Notes: generated from the letters alone by a model not told the origin. A stretch of 64,000 bases of DNA from Streptomyces agglomeratus (GCF_001746415.1 NZ_MEHJ01000001.1:4602501-4666500), one strand, 5' to 3'. Counted from the first letter of the stretch, positions 50,499-59,328 are shown. Numbers and translations are program-made.

Positions 50499-51260
50499 AT
50501 GGGCGCGGGCCACGCGCACAAGCTCTACCGGCACGGGCACAGCGCGGTGCACGCGCTGCCGCCGCACTGCAAGCTTGTCGCCGTCTTCTGCTTCGTCCTC
50601 GTCGTCGTCTCCACGCCGCGCGAGGCGATGTGGGCCTTCGCCCTGTACGCCGCGCTGCTCGGCGGGGTCGCGTACGCCGCGCGCGTGCCGGCCGGGTACC
50701 TGCTCAAGCGGCTGCTGATCGAGGTGCCCTTCGTGGCGTTCGCCGTACTGATGCCCTTCGTCGCCCAGGGGGAGCGGGTGGAGGTGCTCGGCATGTCGCT
50801 GAGCGTCTCGGGCCTGTGGGGCGCCTGGAACGTCCTCGCCAAGGGCACACTCGGCGTCGCCGCCTCGGTGCTGCTCGCGTCGACGACCGAGCTGCGGTCG
50901 CTGCTGCTGGGCCTCCAGCGGCTCAGGCTGCCGCCGATGCTCGTGCAGATCGCCTCGTTCATGATCCGGTACGGCGATGTGATCACCGACGAGATGCGCC
51001 GGATGTCGATCGCCCGGCGCTCACGCGGATTCGAGGCGCGGGGCGTGCGGCACTGGGGAGTCCTGGGCAAGACGGCGGGTGCGCTCTTCATCCGCTCGTA
51101 CGAGAGAGGCGAGCGCGTGCATCTGGCCATGGTCAGCAGGGGGTACACCGGCACCATGCCGGTGATCGACGAGGTGACCGCGACGCGGGCGCAGTGGTCG
51201 TACGCGGCGGCGCTCCCGGTGTCCGCGCTGGCGGTCTGTCTGCTGGGATGGACGCTATGA
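50499..51260 (+). CDS. nikQ: ECF transporter transmembrane (T) component
   Basis: A 253-residue protein of the CbiQ/NikQ family with about five membrane helices. The two Ala-Arg-Gly coupling motifs that contact the ATPase are ARRSRGFEARG and AMVSRGYTG. AAAAGGAA lies before ATG 50499, two bases after the nikM stop. Its stop overlaps the ATP-binding gene start (ATGA), so stoichiometric synthesis is expected. Confidence 0.9.
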   Translation: MGAGHAHKLYRHGHSAVHALPPHCKLVAVFCFVLVVVSTPREAMWAFALYAALLGGVAYAARVPAGYLLKRLLIEVPFVAFAVLMPFVAQGERVEVLGMSLSVSGLWGAWNVLAKGTLGVAASVLLASTTELRSLLLGLQRLRLPPMLVQIASFMIRYGDVITDEMRRMSIARRSRGFEARGVRHWGVLGKTAGALFIRSYERGERVHLAMVSRGYTGTMPVIDEVTATRAQWSYAAALPVSALAVCLLGWTL

Positions 51261-52006
51261 CGATGTCTCTTGAGGTCAGCGGCCTCGCGTACGCTTACCC
51301 CGACGGCCACCAGGCGCTCTTCGGCGTCGACCTGAACGTCGCGCGCGGCGAGCGGGTCGCGCTGCTCGGACCCAACGGCGCGGGCAAGACCACACTCGTA
51401 CTGCATCTCAACGGCATCCTCACGGCCGGCGCGGGTTCCGTGACGGTGGCCGGACTGCCGGTCGGCAGGCAGCACCTCGCCGAGATCCGGCGCCGGGTCG
51501 GCATCGTCTTCCAGGACCCCGACGACCAGCTCTTCATGCCGACGGTCCGCGAGGACGTGGCCTTCGGGCCGGCGGCCGCGGGGATGCGCGGCGCGGAGCT
51601 GGAGGCGTGCGTGACGGCGGCGCTGGAGCGGGTGGGCATGGCGGAGTACGCCGGCCGGCCGCCGCACCACCTGTCCTTCGGACAGCGCCGCCGGGTGGCC
51701 GTCGCGACCGTACTGGCGATGGAGCCGGAGATCCTGGTCCTGGACGAGCCCTCGTCCAACCTGGACCCGGCCTCGCGGCGCGAACTCGCGGACATCCTGC
51801 GGTCGTTGGACGTGACGGTGCTGATGGTCACGCACGATCTGCCGTACGCGCTGGAGCTGTGCCCGCGTTCGGTGATTCTCAGCGGCGGCGTGATCGTGGC
51901 CGACGGACGGACGCAGGACCTGCTGTCGGACGACGCGGTGATGCGGGAACACCGGCTGGAGCTGCCGTTCGGGTTCGACCCGGGGTCGGTACGGGTGCGG
52001 GCGTAA
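51257..52006 (+). CDS. nikO: ECF transporter ATP-binding (A) component
   Basis: A 249-residue ABC ATPase: Walker A GPNGAGKTT, Q-loop VFQDPDDQLFMPTVREDVAFGP (typical of the CbiO/NikO group), signature LSFGQRRRVAVA (first residues differ from LSGGQ), Walker B ILVLDEPSSNLDP and switch His in VTHDLPYA. One ATPase only, so it likely forms a homodimer. It completes the M/N-Q-O operon. Confidence 0.93.
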   Translation: MTMSLEVSGLAYAYPDGHQALFGVDLNVARGERVALLGPNGAGKTTLVLHLNGILTAGAGSVTVAGLPVGRQHLAEIRRRVGIVFQDPDDQLFMPTVREDVAFGPAAAGMRGAELEACVTAALERVGMAEYAGRPPHHLSFGQRRRVAVATVLAMEPEILVLDEPSSNLDPASRRELADILRSLDVTVLMVTHDLPYALELCPRSVILSGGVIVADGRTQDLLSDDAVMREHRLELPFGFDPGSVRVRA

Positions 52007-52092
52007 CCCCCGGCGACCCGGTCCCGGTTCACCCGCCGCCCAGCCGCACCCCCACGCCGTACCGCCCGGCGGGGCCGTTGCACCATGGAGGG

Positions 52093-53268
52093 ATGAGCGC
52101 GAGCGCAGCAGTGGATGCACAGGGCACGGTGGCCGCCGGATTCGAACCGGTCAAGGACGCGTTCGTACGCAACTTCGGGCAACGCGGCGAGCGCGGCGCC
52201 GCCGTGGCCGTCTACCGCCACGGCCACAAGGTCGTCGACCTCTGGGCCGGCACCCGCGACGTCGACGGCACGGAGCCGTGGGCCGTCGACACCGCGCAGG
52301 TCGTGCGGTCCGCGACGAAGGGCGTCGCCGCCGCGGTGCCGCTGCTTCTCCACCAGCGCGGTCAGATCGACCTGGACGCCCCCGTGGCCACGTACTGGCC
52401 CGAGTTCAAGGCCAACGGCAAGGAGCGCGTGCTCGTACGGCACCTGCTGTCGCACCGGGCCGGCGTACCGGCGCTCGACCGGCCGCTGACACCCGCCGAG
52501 GCGATCGACGGCGTCAGCGGCCCGCGCGCCGTCGCCGCCCAGGAGCCCGCCTGGGAGCCCGGCACCGACCACGGCTACCACGCGCAGACGTACAGCTGGC
52601 TGATCGGCGAGCTGGTGAAGCGCGTGACGGGGCGGACCGTCGGCCGCTGGATCGCCGAGGAGATAGCCCGGCCGCTGGGGCTCGACTTCTGGGTCGGGCT
52701 GCCGGCGGACGAGGCGCACCGCGTCGGCCGCGTCGGGCCCGTCGAGGCGCCGCCGCCGGGCGGCGGGACCCTGCGGCTGCGGCCCAAGCGGAGCGTCAGC
52801 GAGGCGTACGCCGATCCCGCCTCGCTCACCCGGCGCGCCTTCGGCGCGATCGACCCGCTCGCGGACGAGAACGACCCGGCGTACCGCGCGGCCGAACTCC
52901 CCGCGTCCGGCGGGATCTCCACCGCGCGGGCGCTCGCCCGGTGTTACGCCGCGATGATCGGCGAGGTCGACGGGCACCGCCTGTTCGCCCCCGCCACCCT
53001 GACCCTCGCGCGCACCGAGGAGTCCGCCGGTCCGGACCGGGTGCTGGTCGTGGGGACCCGCTTCGGGCTCGGCTTCATGCTGCACGGCTCCGGCGCGCCC
53101 CTGCTCGCGCCCGGCTCGTTCGGACACCCGGGGCGCGGCGGCTCGCTCGGGTTCGCGGACCCGGAGTCGGGGATCGCCTTCGGGTACGTGACCAACGGGC
53201 TCCAGAAGGGAGTCACCGCCGATCCGCGCGCACAGGCACTGGTCGCGGCGGTGCGGTCGGCTGCATGA
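52093..53268 (+). CDS. Serine hydrolase, class C beta-lactamase/EstB family
   Basis: A 391-residue cytosolic esterase or peptidase. The S-x-x-K motif is S73-A-T-K76 (VVRSATKGV), and the Tyr region is HAQTYSWLIGELV. The C-terminal box appears as FGHPGRGGSLGFADPESGIAFGYVTN in place of KTG. No signal peptide is present, which argues against a true beta-lactamase. ATG 52093 is preceded too closely by GGAGGG, so the ribosome site is imperfect. It is followed by an SDR after seven bases and may be co-transcribed. Confidence 0.88.
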   Translation: MSASAAVDAQGTVAAGFEPVKDAFVRNFGQRGERGAAVAVYRHGHKVVDLWAGTRDVDGTEPWAVDTAQVVRSATKGVAAAVPLLLHQRGQIDLDAPVATYWPEFKANGKERVLVRHLLSHRAGVPALDRPLTPAEAIDGVSGPRAVAAQEPAWEPGTDHGYHAQTYSWLIGELVKRVTGRTVGRWIAEEIARPLGLDFWVGLPADEAHRVGRVGPVEAPPPGGGTLRLRPKRSVSEAYADPASLTRRAFGAIDPLADENDPAYRAAELPASGGISTARALARCYAAMIGEVDGHRLFAPATLTLARTEESAGPDRVLVVGTRFGLGFMLHGSGAPLLAPGSFGHPGRGGSLGFADPESGIAFGYVTNGLQKGVTADPRAQALVAAVRSAA

Positions 53269-53275
53269 TCGGCTG

Positions 53276-54058
53276 ATGCAGACAACACTTCCGGCACGTT
53301 TCGAGGGGTACGGCGTCCTGGTCACCGGTGCCGGACGCGGCATCGGCGCGGCGATCGCGCGGCAGTTCTCGGACGAGGGGGCGCGGGTCCTCGTCACCGA
53401 CGTGGACGCCGCGCGGGCGGAGAAGACGGCGGGGGAGATCGCCGGCGCGCGGGCGTTCCACTGCGACGTGGCGGACCGGGCGTCGGTGGAGGCGGCGGTC
53501 GCGTACGCGGTACGGGAGTTCGGGGCGCTCGACGTACTCGTCAACAACGCATACTCCTGCGCGCCCGACGCGGAGTTCTTCGAGGACGAGGACGAGACGG
53601 TGTGGCAGCGCGACCTCGACGTCACGCTGACCGGCGCGTACCGGTGCGCGCGGGCGGCGCTGCCGCATCTGGCCGCTTCGGGGCGGGGCGCGATCGTCGA
53701 CATCGGGTCGGTCAACGGTGAACAGGACTTCGGCAACCACGCGTACAGCGCGGCCAAGGCGGGCCTCGCGAGCCTGACGCGGACGCTGGCGGGGCACGCG
53801 GCGCGGCGCGGCGTGCGGGTCAATCTGGTCGCGCCGGGGACAGTGCGCACGGACGTGTGGGCGGAGAAGGGCGACGCCCTGGAGCGCGCGGCGGCGCACT
53901 ACCCGCTGGGGCGCGTGGGCGAGCCGGAGGACATCGCGGCGGCGGTCGCGTTCCTGGCGTCGCGGGACGCCGGGTGGATCACGGGAGTGACGCTGCCGGT
54001 GGACGGCGGGCTGCTGATCGGCAACCTGGCGTTGCGGGAAGCGCTGGGCGGGCCGTGA
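53276..54058 (+). CDS. Short-chain dehydrogenase/reductase
   Basis: A 260-residue FabG-like oxidoreductase: VLVTGAGRGIGAAIARQF (cofactor), VLVNNAYSC, catalytic Ser in IVDIGSVNG, Y-x-x-x-K in YSAAKAGLASL, and the C-terminal PEDIAAAVAFLASRDAGWITGVTLPVDGGLL. The serine hydrolase ends seven bases upstream. The substrate is unknown. Confidence 0.92.
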   Translation: MQTTLPARFEGYGVLVTGAGRGIGAAIARQFSDEGARVLVTDVDAARAEKTAGEIAGARAFHCDVADRASVEAAVAYAVREFGALDVLVNNAYSCAPDAEFFEDEDETVWQRDLDVTLTGAYRCARAALPHLAASGRGAIVDIGSVNGEQDFGNHAYSAAKAGLASLTRTLAGHAARRGVRVNLVAPGTVRTDVWAEKGDALERAAAHYPLGRVGEPEDIAAAVAFLASRDAGWITGVTLPVDGGLLIGNLALREALGGP

Positions 54059-54154
54059 GGCGGCGGCGGGGTCGTGCAGCGGCTCCGCCGCACGCGTCCC
54101 GCCCGTACCCGCACGTCGCAGTGGCCGTACGGCCGCGCGAGGCGTTTCGCGCGG

Positions 54155-54176
54155 CCCTCAGCCGGCCCTCAGCCGG
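54155..54176 (-). repeat. Exact 11-bp tandem duplication spanning the PBP stop codon
   Basis: CCCTCAGCCGG at 54155-54165 and 54166-54176. The complement of the PBP stop is at 54169-54171 in the second copy. Confidence 0.9.
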
Positions 54177-55800
54177 CGCGCAGCACCGCCGCCACCAGCG
54201 GGCCCGCCGCGTCGCCGCCGTGGCCACCGGACTCGACGGACGCCGCCGCGGCCACGTCGTCGCTGAACCCGGCGAACCAGCTGTTGGACTTGCCCTGCCC
54301 GTCGACCTCCGCCGAGCCGGTCTTCGCGCCCTTGTCGCCGCCGACCGGGGCCATCGCCTCGGTTCCCGTGCCCCAGGGCTGCGTCGCCGTCTGCCGCATC
54401 ATGGCGACGAGCTGGCTGTGTACGGAGGGAGACATGGCGCGGGCCGCCCTGGCCAGCTCCCGGCCGTCGAGCGACTGCGGCACGATGACCGGCTGCCTGA
54501 ACACGCCCGCCTTGGCGGTGGCGGTGACCGACGCCATGTTCAGGGCGTTCATCTGGACCGTGCCCTGTCCGATGTACTGCGCCGCCGCCTCGCCGCCGGA
54601 GGCTTCCGGGATCGAACCGTCGGCCGTGATGATGCCGGTCCGCCAGTCGAGGCCGAGACCGAAGACCTCACGGGCCGCCCTGGGCAGCGCCGCGTCGTCC
54701 TTCGTCTCGTCGATCAGCTTGATGAAGGCGGTGTTGCAGGAGCGGGCGAAACTGGTGGAGAACGTGCCGTCCGGAATCTCGAAATCGTCCAGGTTCTTGA
54801 AGGTACGGCCCTGGTACATCGCGGTCTTCGGGCACTCGACCTTCCGGTCGGCGCCGGTCAGGCCCTTCTCCATCAGCATCGCGGCCGTCACGATCTTCAG
54901 TGTGGAGCCCGGCGCCTGTTTGCCGAGGACCGCCGCGTTGTAGCCGTCCGCACGGTTGTTGGCGATCGCCAGGATCTCGCCCGTGCTCGGTTTCACCGCC
55001 GCGACCGACGCCTCGCTGTGCCGCTTCACCGCCCTCTCGGCCGCCGCCTGCACGTCCGCGTCCAGCGTGGTCGGCAGCTTGCCCGGCTTGCCCCCGGCGA
55101 GGGTGAGCAGCGTGCGCGGGGCAACGCTGTCGTCGCTGCCGCTCTCGATCGCCAGCTCGACGCCCGGCGTCCCGCCCGCCTTCTCGCCGTACTTCTCACG
55201 CAGGGCGTCCAGAACGGGCCCGAGCGACGGGAACCTGCCCGGCGTCAGCTCGGTGCCGTCGCGGTCGACCGCCTTGATGGCCGGCGCCGACGACTCGCCC
55301 GTCCGCAGCACCTCGCCTTCCTTGAGGTCCGGATGCAGGACGGACGCCTTCCAGCCGACCAGCGCCTTGCCCGAGGTGAGCCCGCGCACGACGGTCAGCT
55401 CCGAGTCGTACGAGAAGGGCTTGCGCAGGCCCTTGTACGTGACCGTCGCCTCGGCGGTGAACGGCACCTTCGCCCCCACCGCCGCGCCGGGCGTCAGCTT
55501 CACCTCGCTGATGTGCGCCGCGTCGCGGTAGGCGAACAGCGCGGGCTGTGCGGCGGCGGCGTGATCGGTGAGATCGGCCGCCGCACGCGCGTCACCTCTG
55601 CCCCAGGCGGCGAGGAAGTCCTTCGTGGTCCGCGCGACCTCGTCCGCGCTCGGCGGTCCGGTCTTCTTCGGTGCCGACAGGGTCCTGCTGTCGGCACCGC
55701 CGGTCTCCTCGCCCAGCACGGAGTACGCCCCGTATCCCACTCCTCCGGCGGCGACCAGGAACACTCCGCCGACTATGGCGGCCTTCGCTCCGCTGCGCAT
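54169..55800 (-). CDS. Penicillin-binding protein (class B transpeptidase)
   Basis: A 543-residue exported DD-transpeptidase. One N-terminal anchor (AKAAIVGGVFLVAAGGVGYGAYSVL) is followed by an NTF2-like domain at about 50-150 (ARTTKDFLAAWGRGDARAAADLTD). The transpeptidase motifs are S299-T-L-K302, S354-C-N356 and K493-T-G495, all intact. The NTF2/MecA-N-like module and length match the PBP pair I recall near this position in S. coelicolor. GGAGGGG lies before ATG 55800, and a palindrome lies 36-50 bases upstream of the start. Likely role in apical growth or sporulation wall synthesis. Confidence 0.93.
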   Translation of the reverse strand: MRSGAKAAIVGGVFLVAAGGVGYGAYSVLGEETGGADSRTLSAPKKTGPPSADEVARTTKDFLAAWGRGDARAAADLTDHAAAAQPALFAYRDAAHISEVKLTPGAAVGAKVPFTAEATVTYKGLRKPFSYDSELTVVRGLTSGKALVGWKASVLHPDLKEGEVLRTGESSAPAIKAVDRDGTELTPGRFPSLGPVLDALREKYGEKAGGTPGVELAIESGSDDSVAPRTLLTLAGGKPGKLPTTLDADVQAAAERAVKRHSEASVAAVKPSTGEILAIANNRADGYNAAVLGKQAPGSTLKIVTAAMLMEKGLTGADRKVECPKTAMYQGRTFKNLDDFEIPDGTFSTSFARSCNTAFIKLIDETKDDAALPRAAREVFGLGLDWRTGIITADGSIPEASGGEAAAQYIGQGTVQMNALNMASVTATAKAGVFRQPVIVPQSLDGRELARAARAMSPSVHSQLVAMMRQTATQPWGTGTEAMAPVGGDKGAKTGSAEVDGQGKSNSWFAGFSDDVAAAASVESGGHGGDAAGPLVAAVLRAG

Positions 55801-55829
55801 GGTGTGCAGTCCCCTCCCCAGGAGTCCCT

Positions 55830-55850
55830 CTTGAACTGAACATGTTCAAG
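55830..55850. promoter_or_regulatory. Nested palindromes upstream of the PBP gene
   Basis: CTTGAAC (55830-55836) and GTTCAAG (55844-55850) are perfect arms. Inside them TGAACATGTTCA (55837-55848) is itself a 12-bp perfect palindrome. A candidate operator for the PBP gene; no regulator gene is adjacent. Confidence 0.5.
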
Positions 55851-55937
55851 AAGTGCCGTACCGCACTGTACGGGACAGTAGTGACACCGGAGCCGACTGT
55901 TACCGGACCGGGACGGTCTCGGCCCGGCCGGGCGTCC

Positions 55938-57710
55938 CTACACCCACGTGTCGAACCAGATGCGGTCGCGCCATTCGTCTATCGGGAGCGTCTGGCCCGT
56001 GTAGATGGGCCAGAAGTAGATGAAGTTCCAGACGATCAGCAGAACGAGCAATCCCGCGCCGACCGCCCCCGCCACGCGCCGTCGTTCGTGGGCGTCCGGT
56101 GGGCCCAGCATCGCGCCGATCATCATCGCCACCGCCAGGCACAGGAACGGCACGAACACCACGGCGTAGAAGAGGAAGATCGTCCGCTCCTGGTAGAAGA
56201 ACCAGGGCAGCCAGCCCGCCACGATCCCGCACGCGATCGCCCCCGCCCGCCAGTCCCGCCGGAACGCCCAGCGCCACAGCACGTACAGGACCGCGAAGCA
56301 CGCCGCCCACCACAGCAGCGGGGTGCCGAGCGCCAGGACCTCCTGGGCGCAGTCGCTCGTCTCCTTCGCCGGACAGCCCTCCTGGCCGGGCTTCGGCGAC
56401 TCGTAGAAGTACGAGACGGGGCGGCCCTGGACGATCCAGCTCCACGGGTTCGACTCGTAGGTGTGACCCGACGTCAGGTTGACGTGGAAGCTGTAGACCT
56501 CGCTCTCGTAGTGCCAGAAGCTCCGCACGACGGCCGGGACCCAGGTCATGTCGAACTGCGGCAGCGGCACATCGCCCAGGAGCGGCAGGGAGACGTGATC
56601 CGGCGACAGGCCCTTCCGCCCGTCGGCCCAGTTCCGGTAATAGCCGTCCTTGCCGGCGAACCAGCCCGTCCACGACACGAGATACGTCGCCACGGCGACC
56701 GGCACCGTCGAGACGAACGCCGGCAGGACGTCCCGCTTCAGCACCGTCAGGAAGGGCCGCACGGCGCCCGCCGTCCGGCGCGCGCCCACGTCCCACAACA
56801 CCGTCAGCAGACCGAACGCCGCCAGGATGTACAGGCCGTTCCACTTCGTGCCGCAGGCGAGACCCAGGCACACCCCCGCCGCGATCCGCCACGGCCGCCA
56901 CCCGAGCCGCAGCCGGTCCGCGATCCCGGCGTCCGGGCGCAGTACCCCCTCGTCGTCCGTCCAAAGCGCCGCCGCCAGCCTTCGCCGCGGCCGGTCCCTG
57001 TCGATCAGCAGACAGCCGAACGCGCCCAGCACGAAGAACATCAGCACCTGGTCGAGCAGCGCCGTGCGGCTCATCACGAAGTGCAGGCCGTCCACCGCGA
57101 GCAGCGCGCCCGCCAGGCACCCCAGGAACGTCGAGCGGAAGAGCCGGCGTCCGATCCGGCACAGCATGAGGACCGACAGCGTGCCGAGTACGCACACCAT
57201 GAAGCGCCAGCCGAAGGGCGTGAAGCCGAAGAGGTGTTCACCGAGCCCGATGACCCACTTCCCGACCGGCGGATGCACCACATAGCCGGGCTCGACCGGG
57301 ACCTGGACCGACGACGGGTCGGCGAGGATCGTCTTGTCGACGTCCTTGGGCCACTGGCCCTCGTACCCCTGGTGAACGAGCGCCCAGGCGTCCTTCGCGT
57401 AGTACGTCTCGTCGAATATCACCGCCTTCGGGCTGCCCAGATGCCAGAACCGCAGCAGGCCCGCGACCAGCGCGACCAGCAGCGGGCCGCCCCAGGCGGC
57501 CCACCGCACCAGATGCCCCGCGAGTACGGGCGGCACCCCGAGCACCCGCCAGACCTGGGTGCCGGGCCGGCTGTACGGCGGCACGAGCCGCTCGCGCAGG
57601 CCGATGACGGGCCGGGGTACGTAGCCGAATCGCCGCAGCCGCTGCTGCCACGACGGCGGCCGCTCCCCGGGGGCCCGGCCCTGCTGGGCTTCTGACGCGG
57701 TACTGGTCAC
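55938..57710 (-). CDS. pmt: Protein O-mannosyltransferase
   Basis: A 590-residue membrane glycosyltransferase of the GT39 family, which moves mannose from polyprenyl-phosphate-mannose to exported proteins. FDETYYAKDAWALVHQGYE carries the catalytic Asp-Glu, VVHPPVGKWVIGLGEHLFG is the second conserved loop, and CGTKWNGLY and a large number of membrane helices follow. GTG 57710 (TSTASEAQQG) is chosen; an ACTAC-type TACGAT box six bases upstream suggests leaderless expression. It is divergent from rsmI. Loss of Pmt in Streptomyces is known to cause phage resistance and antibiotic sensitivity. Confidence 0.93.
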   Translation of the reverse strand: MTSTASEAQQGRAPGERPPSWQQRLRRFGYVPRPVIGLRERLVPPYSRPGTQVWRVLGVPPVLAGHLVRWAAWGGPLLVALVAGLLRFWHLGSPKAVIFDETYYAKDAWALVHQGYEGQWPKDVDKTILADPSSVQVPVEPGYVVHPPVGKWVIGLGEHLFGFTPFGWRFMVCVLGTLSVLMLCRIGRRLFRSTFLGCLAGALLAVDGLHFVMSRTALLDQVLMFFVLGAFGCLLIDRDRPRRRLAAALWTDDEGVLRPDAGIADRLRLGWRPWRIAAGVCLGLACGTKWNGLYILAAFGLLTVLWDVGARRTAGAVRPFLTVLKRDVLPAFVSTVPVAVATYLVSWTGWFAGKDGYYRNWADGRKGLSPDHVSLPLLGDVPLPQFDMTWVPAVVRSFWHYESEVYSFHVNLTSGHTYESNPWSWIVQGRPVSYFYESPKPGQEGCPAKETSDCAQEVLALGTPLLWWAACFAVLYVLWRWAFRRDWRAGAIACGIVAGWLPWFFYQERTIFLFYAVVFVPFLCLAVAMMIGAMLGPPDAHERRRVAGAVGAGLLVLLIVWNFIYFWPIYTGQTLPIDEWRDRIWFDTWV

Positions 57711-57716
57711 CGCGCC

Positions 57717-57722
57717 ATCGTA
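57717..57722 (-). promoter_or_regulatory. -10 element of a probable leaderless pmt transcript
   Basis: TACGAT on the minus strand ends six bases before GTG 57710. Confidence 0.45.
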
Positions 57723-57771
57723 GGGAACACATCTGTGCGCGTCGTGTGCGCGCCCTGCGAGGATGGCTCTT

Positions 57772-58710
57772 GTGACTGGAACGACTGGAACGACTCGAAC
57801 GGCTCGAACGGCCGCGGCGCCCGGAACGGCCGGAGCTGCCGGAACGCTCGTGCTCGCGGGGACGCCCATCGGCGACGTGGCCGACGCGCCGCCCCGCCTC
57901 GCCGCCGAACTCGCGACGGCCGACGTCGTGGCGGCCGAGGACACCCGCCGCCTGCGCCGCCTGACGCAGGCGCTCGGCGTACAGACGACGGGGCGTGTCG
58001 TGTCGTACTTCGAGGGCAACGAGAGCGCCCGTACGCCCGAACTCGTCGAGGCGCTGGAGGACGGCAAGCGGGTGCTGCTCGTCACCGACGCGGGCATGCC
58101 GTCCGTCTCCGACCCCGGCTACCGGCTGGTCGCCGCCGCCGTCGAGAAGGACATCAAGGTCACCGCGGTGCCCGGCCCCTCCGCCGTGCTGACCGCCCTC
58201 GCCCTGTCCGGCCTGCCCGTCGACCGCTTCTGCTTCGAGGGCTTCCTGCCGCGCAAGGGCGGCGAGCGCCTGAGCAAGCTGCGCGAGGTCGCCGGTGAGC
58301 GGCGGACGATGGTGTTCTTCGAGGCGCCGCACCGCCTCGACGACACCCTCGCCGCGATGGCCGAGGTCTTCGGCGACGAGCGCAGGGCCGCCGTGTGCCG
58401 CGAGCTGACCAAGACGTACGAGGAAGTGAAGCGCGGCCCGCTGAAGGCGCTCGCCGAATGGGCCGCCGAGGGGGTACGCGGAGAGATCACCGTCGTCGTC
58501 GAAGGCGCGTCCGATGCGCCGCGGAATCTGGACCCGGCGGAGCTGGTGCGGCTGGTGCAGGTGCGCGAGGAGGCGGGGGAGCGGCGCAAGGAGGCCATCG
58601 CGGCAGTCGCCGCCGAGGCGGGGCTTCCCAAGCGCGAGGTGTTCGACGCCGTCGTCGCGGCAAAGAATGCGGCACGGACAGGCTCAGCGCAGGGCAAAGG
58701 ACTATCGTGA
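57772..58710 (+). CDS. rsmI: 16S rRNA (cytidine1402-2'-O)-methyltransferase
   Basis: A 312-residue tetrapyrrole-methylase-fold enzyme: TLVLAGTPIGDVADAPPRL, VVAAEDTRRLRRL, SYFEGNE, VLLVTDAGMPSVSDPGYRLV, VPGPSAVLTALALSGLP, FEGFLPRK and FFEAPHRLDDTL match RsmI throughout. GTG 57772 is favoured over ATG 57763 because GAGG lies nine bases before it. The first codons are four 9-bp repeats (57775-57810, ACTGGAACG and variants), giving a variable Thr/Gly/Arg leader before the folded domain. Confidence 0.94.
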   Translation: MTGTTGTTRTARTAAAPGTAGAAGTLVLAGTPIGDVADAPPRLAAELATADVVAAEDTRRLRRLTQALGVQTTGRVVSYFEGNESARTPELVEALEDGKRVLLVTDAGMPSVSDPGYRLVAAAVEKDIKVTAVPGPSAVLTALALSGLPVDRFCFEGFLPRKGGERLSKLREVAGERRTMVFFEAPHRLDDTLAAMAEVFGDERRAAVCRELTKTYEEVKRGPLKALAEWAAEGVRGEITVVVEGASDAPRNLDPAELVRLVQVREEAGERRKEAIAAVAAEAGLPKREVFDAVVAAKNAARTGSAQGKGLS

Positions 58711-58736
58711 ATAGCTAAAGCGCATACCGCGCACCG

Positions 58737-58758
58737 GGCCTTTTTCCATGGAAAGGCC
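58737..58758. terminator. Inverted repeat after rsmI
   Basis: GGCCTTT / AAAGGCC around TTCCATGG. It may terminate rsmI or act as an operator for the following gene, whose possible -10 (TATAAC, 58771-58776) is just downstream. Confidence 0.45.
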
Positions 58759-58838
58759 AAGACCGGTCCATATAACGACAGGCACCGATGCGCTCCCGCC
58801 GAAACAGGCGTCCACTGGATCAGTGGAAAGGAGCTGGC

Positions 58839-59243
58839 ATGAGCGAGATCGCAGACACCGCCGGCGCAGGAACCACCGTTCACGAGGCATACGCCTTCGC
58901 CTGCATGAGGTGCGGGCACGGCTGGGAGCAGTCCTTCGAGATACACCACCACGTCGACGGCAACGGCCACACCTTCGTGACCTACACGGCCGACGGCGAG
59001 CGGGTCCCGTCGCCGCTGTCCCGCCCCACCTGTCTCAACTGCGGCGGACATGTCGTCCGGATCATGAAGGCCGGGCAGGTCTCGTCGATCAGGGAAATGC
59101 TGCGGGCGGCCGTCGTGGACGCTCCCATGGGCGGACCAGTGGTGGGCATCCCGGGGCCGGCGATGGAGGACGCCCCCGGACCGGTGCGCGTCAAGCACAA
59201 CTGGCACCTGTCGGACCTGTTGCATCCCTTCCACCGGAAGTGA
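58839..59243 (+). CDS. Zinc-ribbon protein of unknown function
   Basis: A 134-residue soluble protein. Two Cys pairs, CMRC (near residue 22) and CLNC (near 67), with nearby His residues (HGWEQSFEIHHHVDGNGH) form a probable zinc ribbon. The C-terminal half is Pro/Gly-rich and ends VKHNWHLSDLLHPFHRK. AAAGGAG precedes ATG 58839. No enzyme motif. It looks like a conserved Streptomyces protein, but I cannot name a role. Confidence 0.75.
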   Translation: MSEIADTAGAGTTVHEAYAFACMRCGHGWEQSFEIHHHVDGNGHTFVTYTADGERVPSPLSRPTCLNCGGHVVRIMKAGQVSSIREMLRAAVVDAPMGGPVVGIPGPAMEDAPGPVRVKHNWHLSDLLHPFHRK

Positions 59244-59315
59244 GCGGCCGTACGTCACCGGGAGCACGTGACGGCGCCGGCGGCACGTGAGTGCGGGGGC
59301 GGGGGCGCGTTTTCG

Positions 59316-59321
59316 TACGAT
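59316..59321 (+). promoter_or_regulatory. -10 element of a probable leaderless tatD transcript
   Basis: TACGAT ends seven bases before ATG 59329. Confidence 0.45.
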
Positions 59322-59328
59322 CGTGACC

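Noticed and set aside
52093..53268. True beta-lactamase resistance gene
   Set aside because: It has SxxK but no signal peptide and no KTG box; the layout fits cytosolic EstB-like esterases.
55837..55848. LexA (SOS) box upstream of the PBP gene
   Set aside because: The GAAC and GTTC halves are two bases apart inside the palindrome and the outer pair is seven apart; neither fits the four-base spacing of actinobacterial LexA sites.
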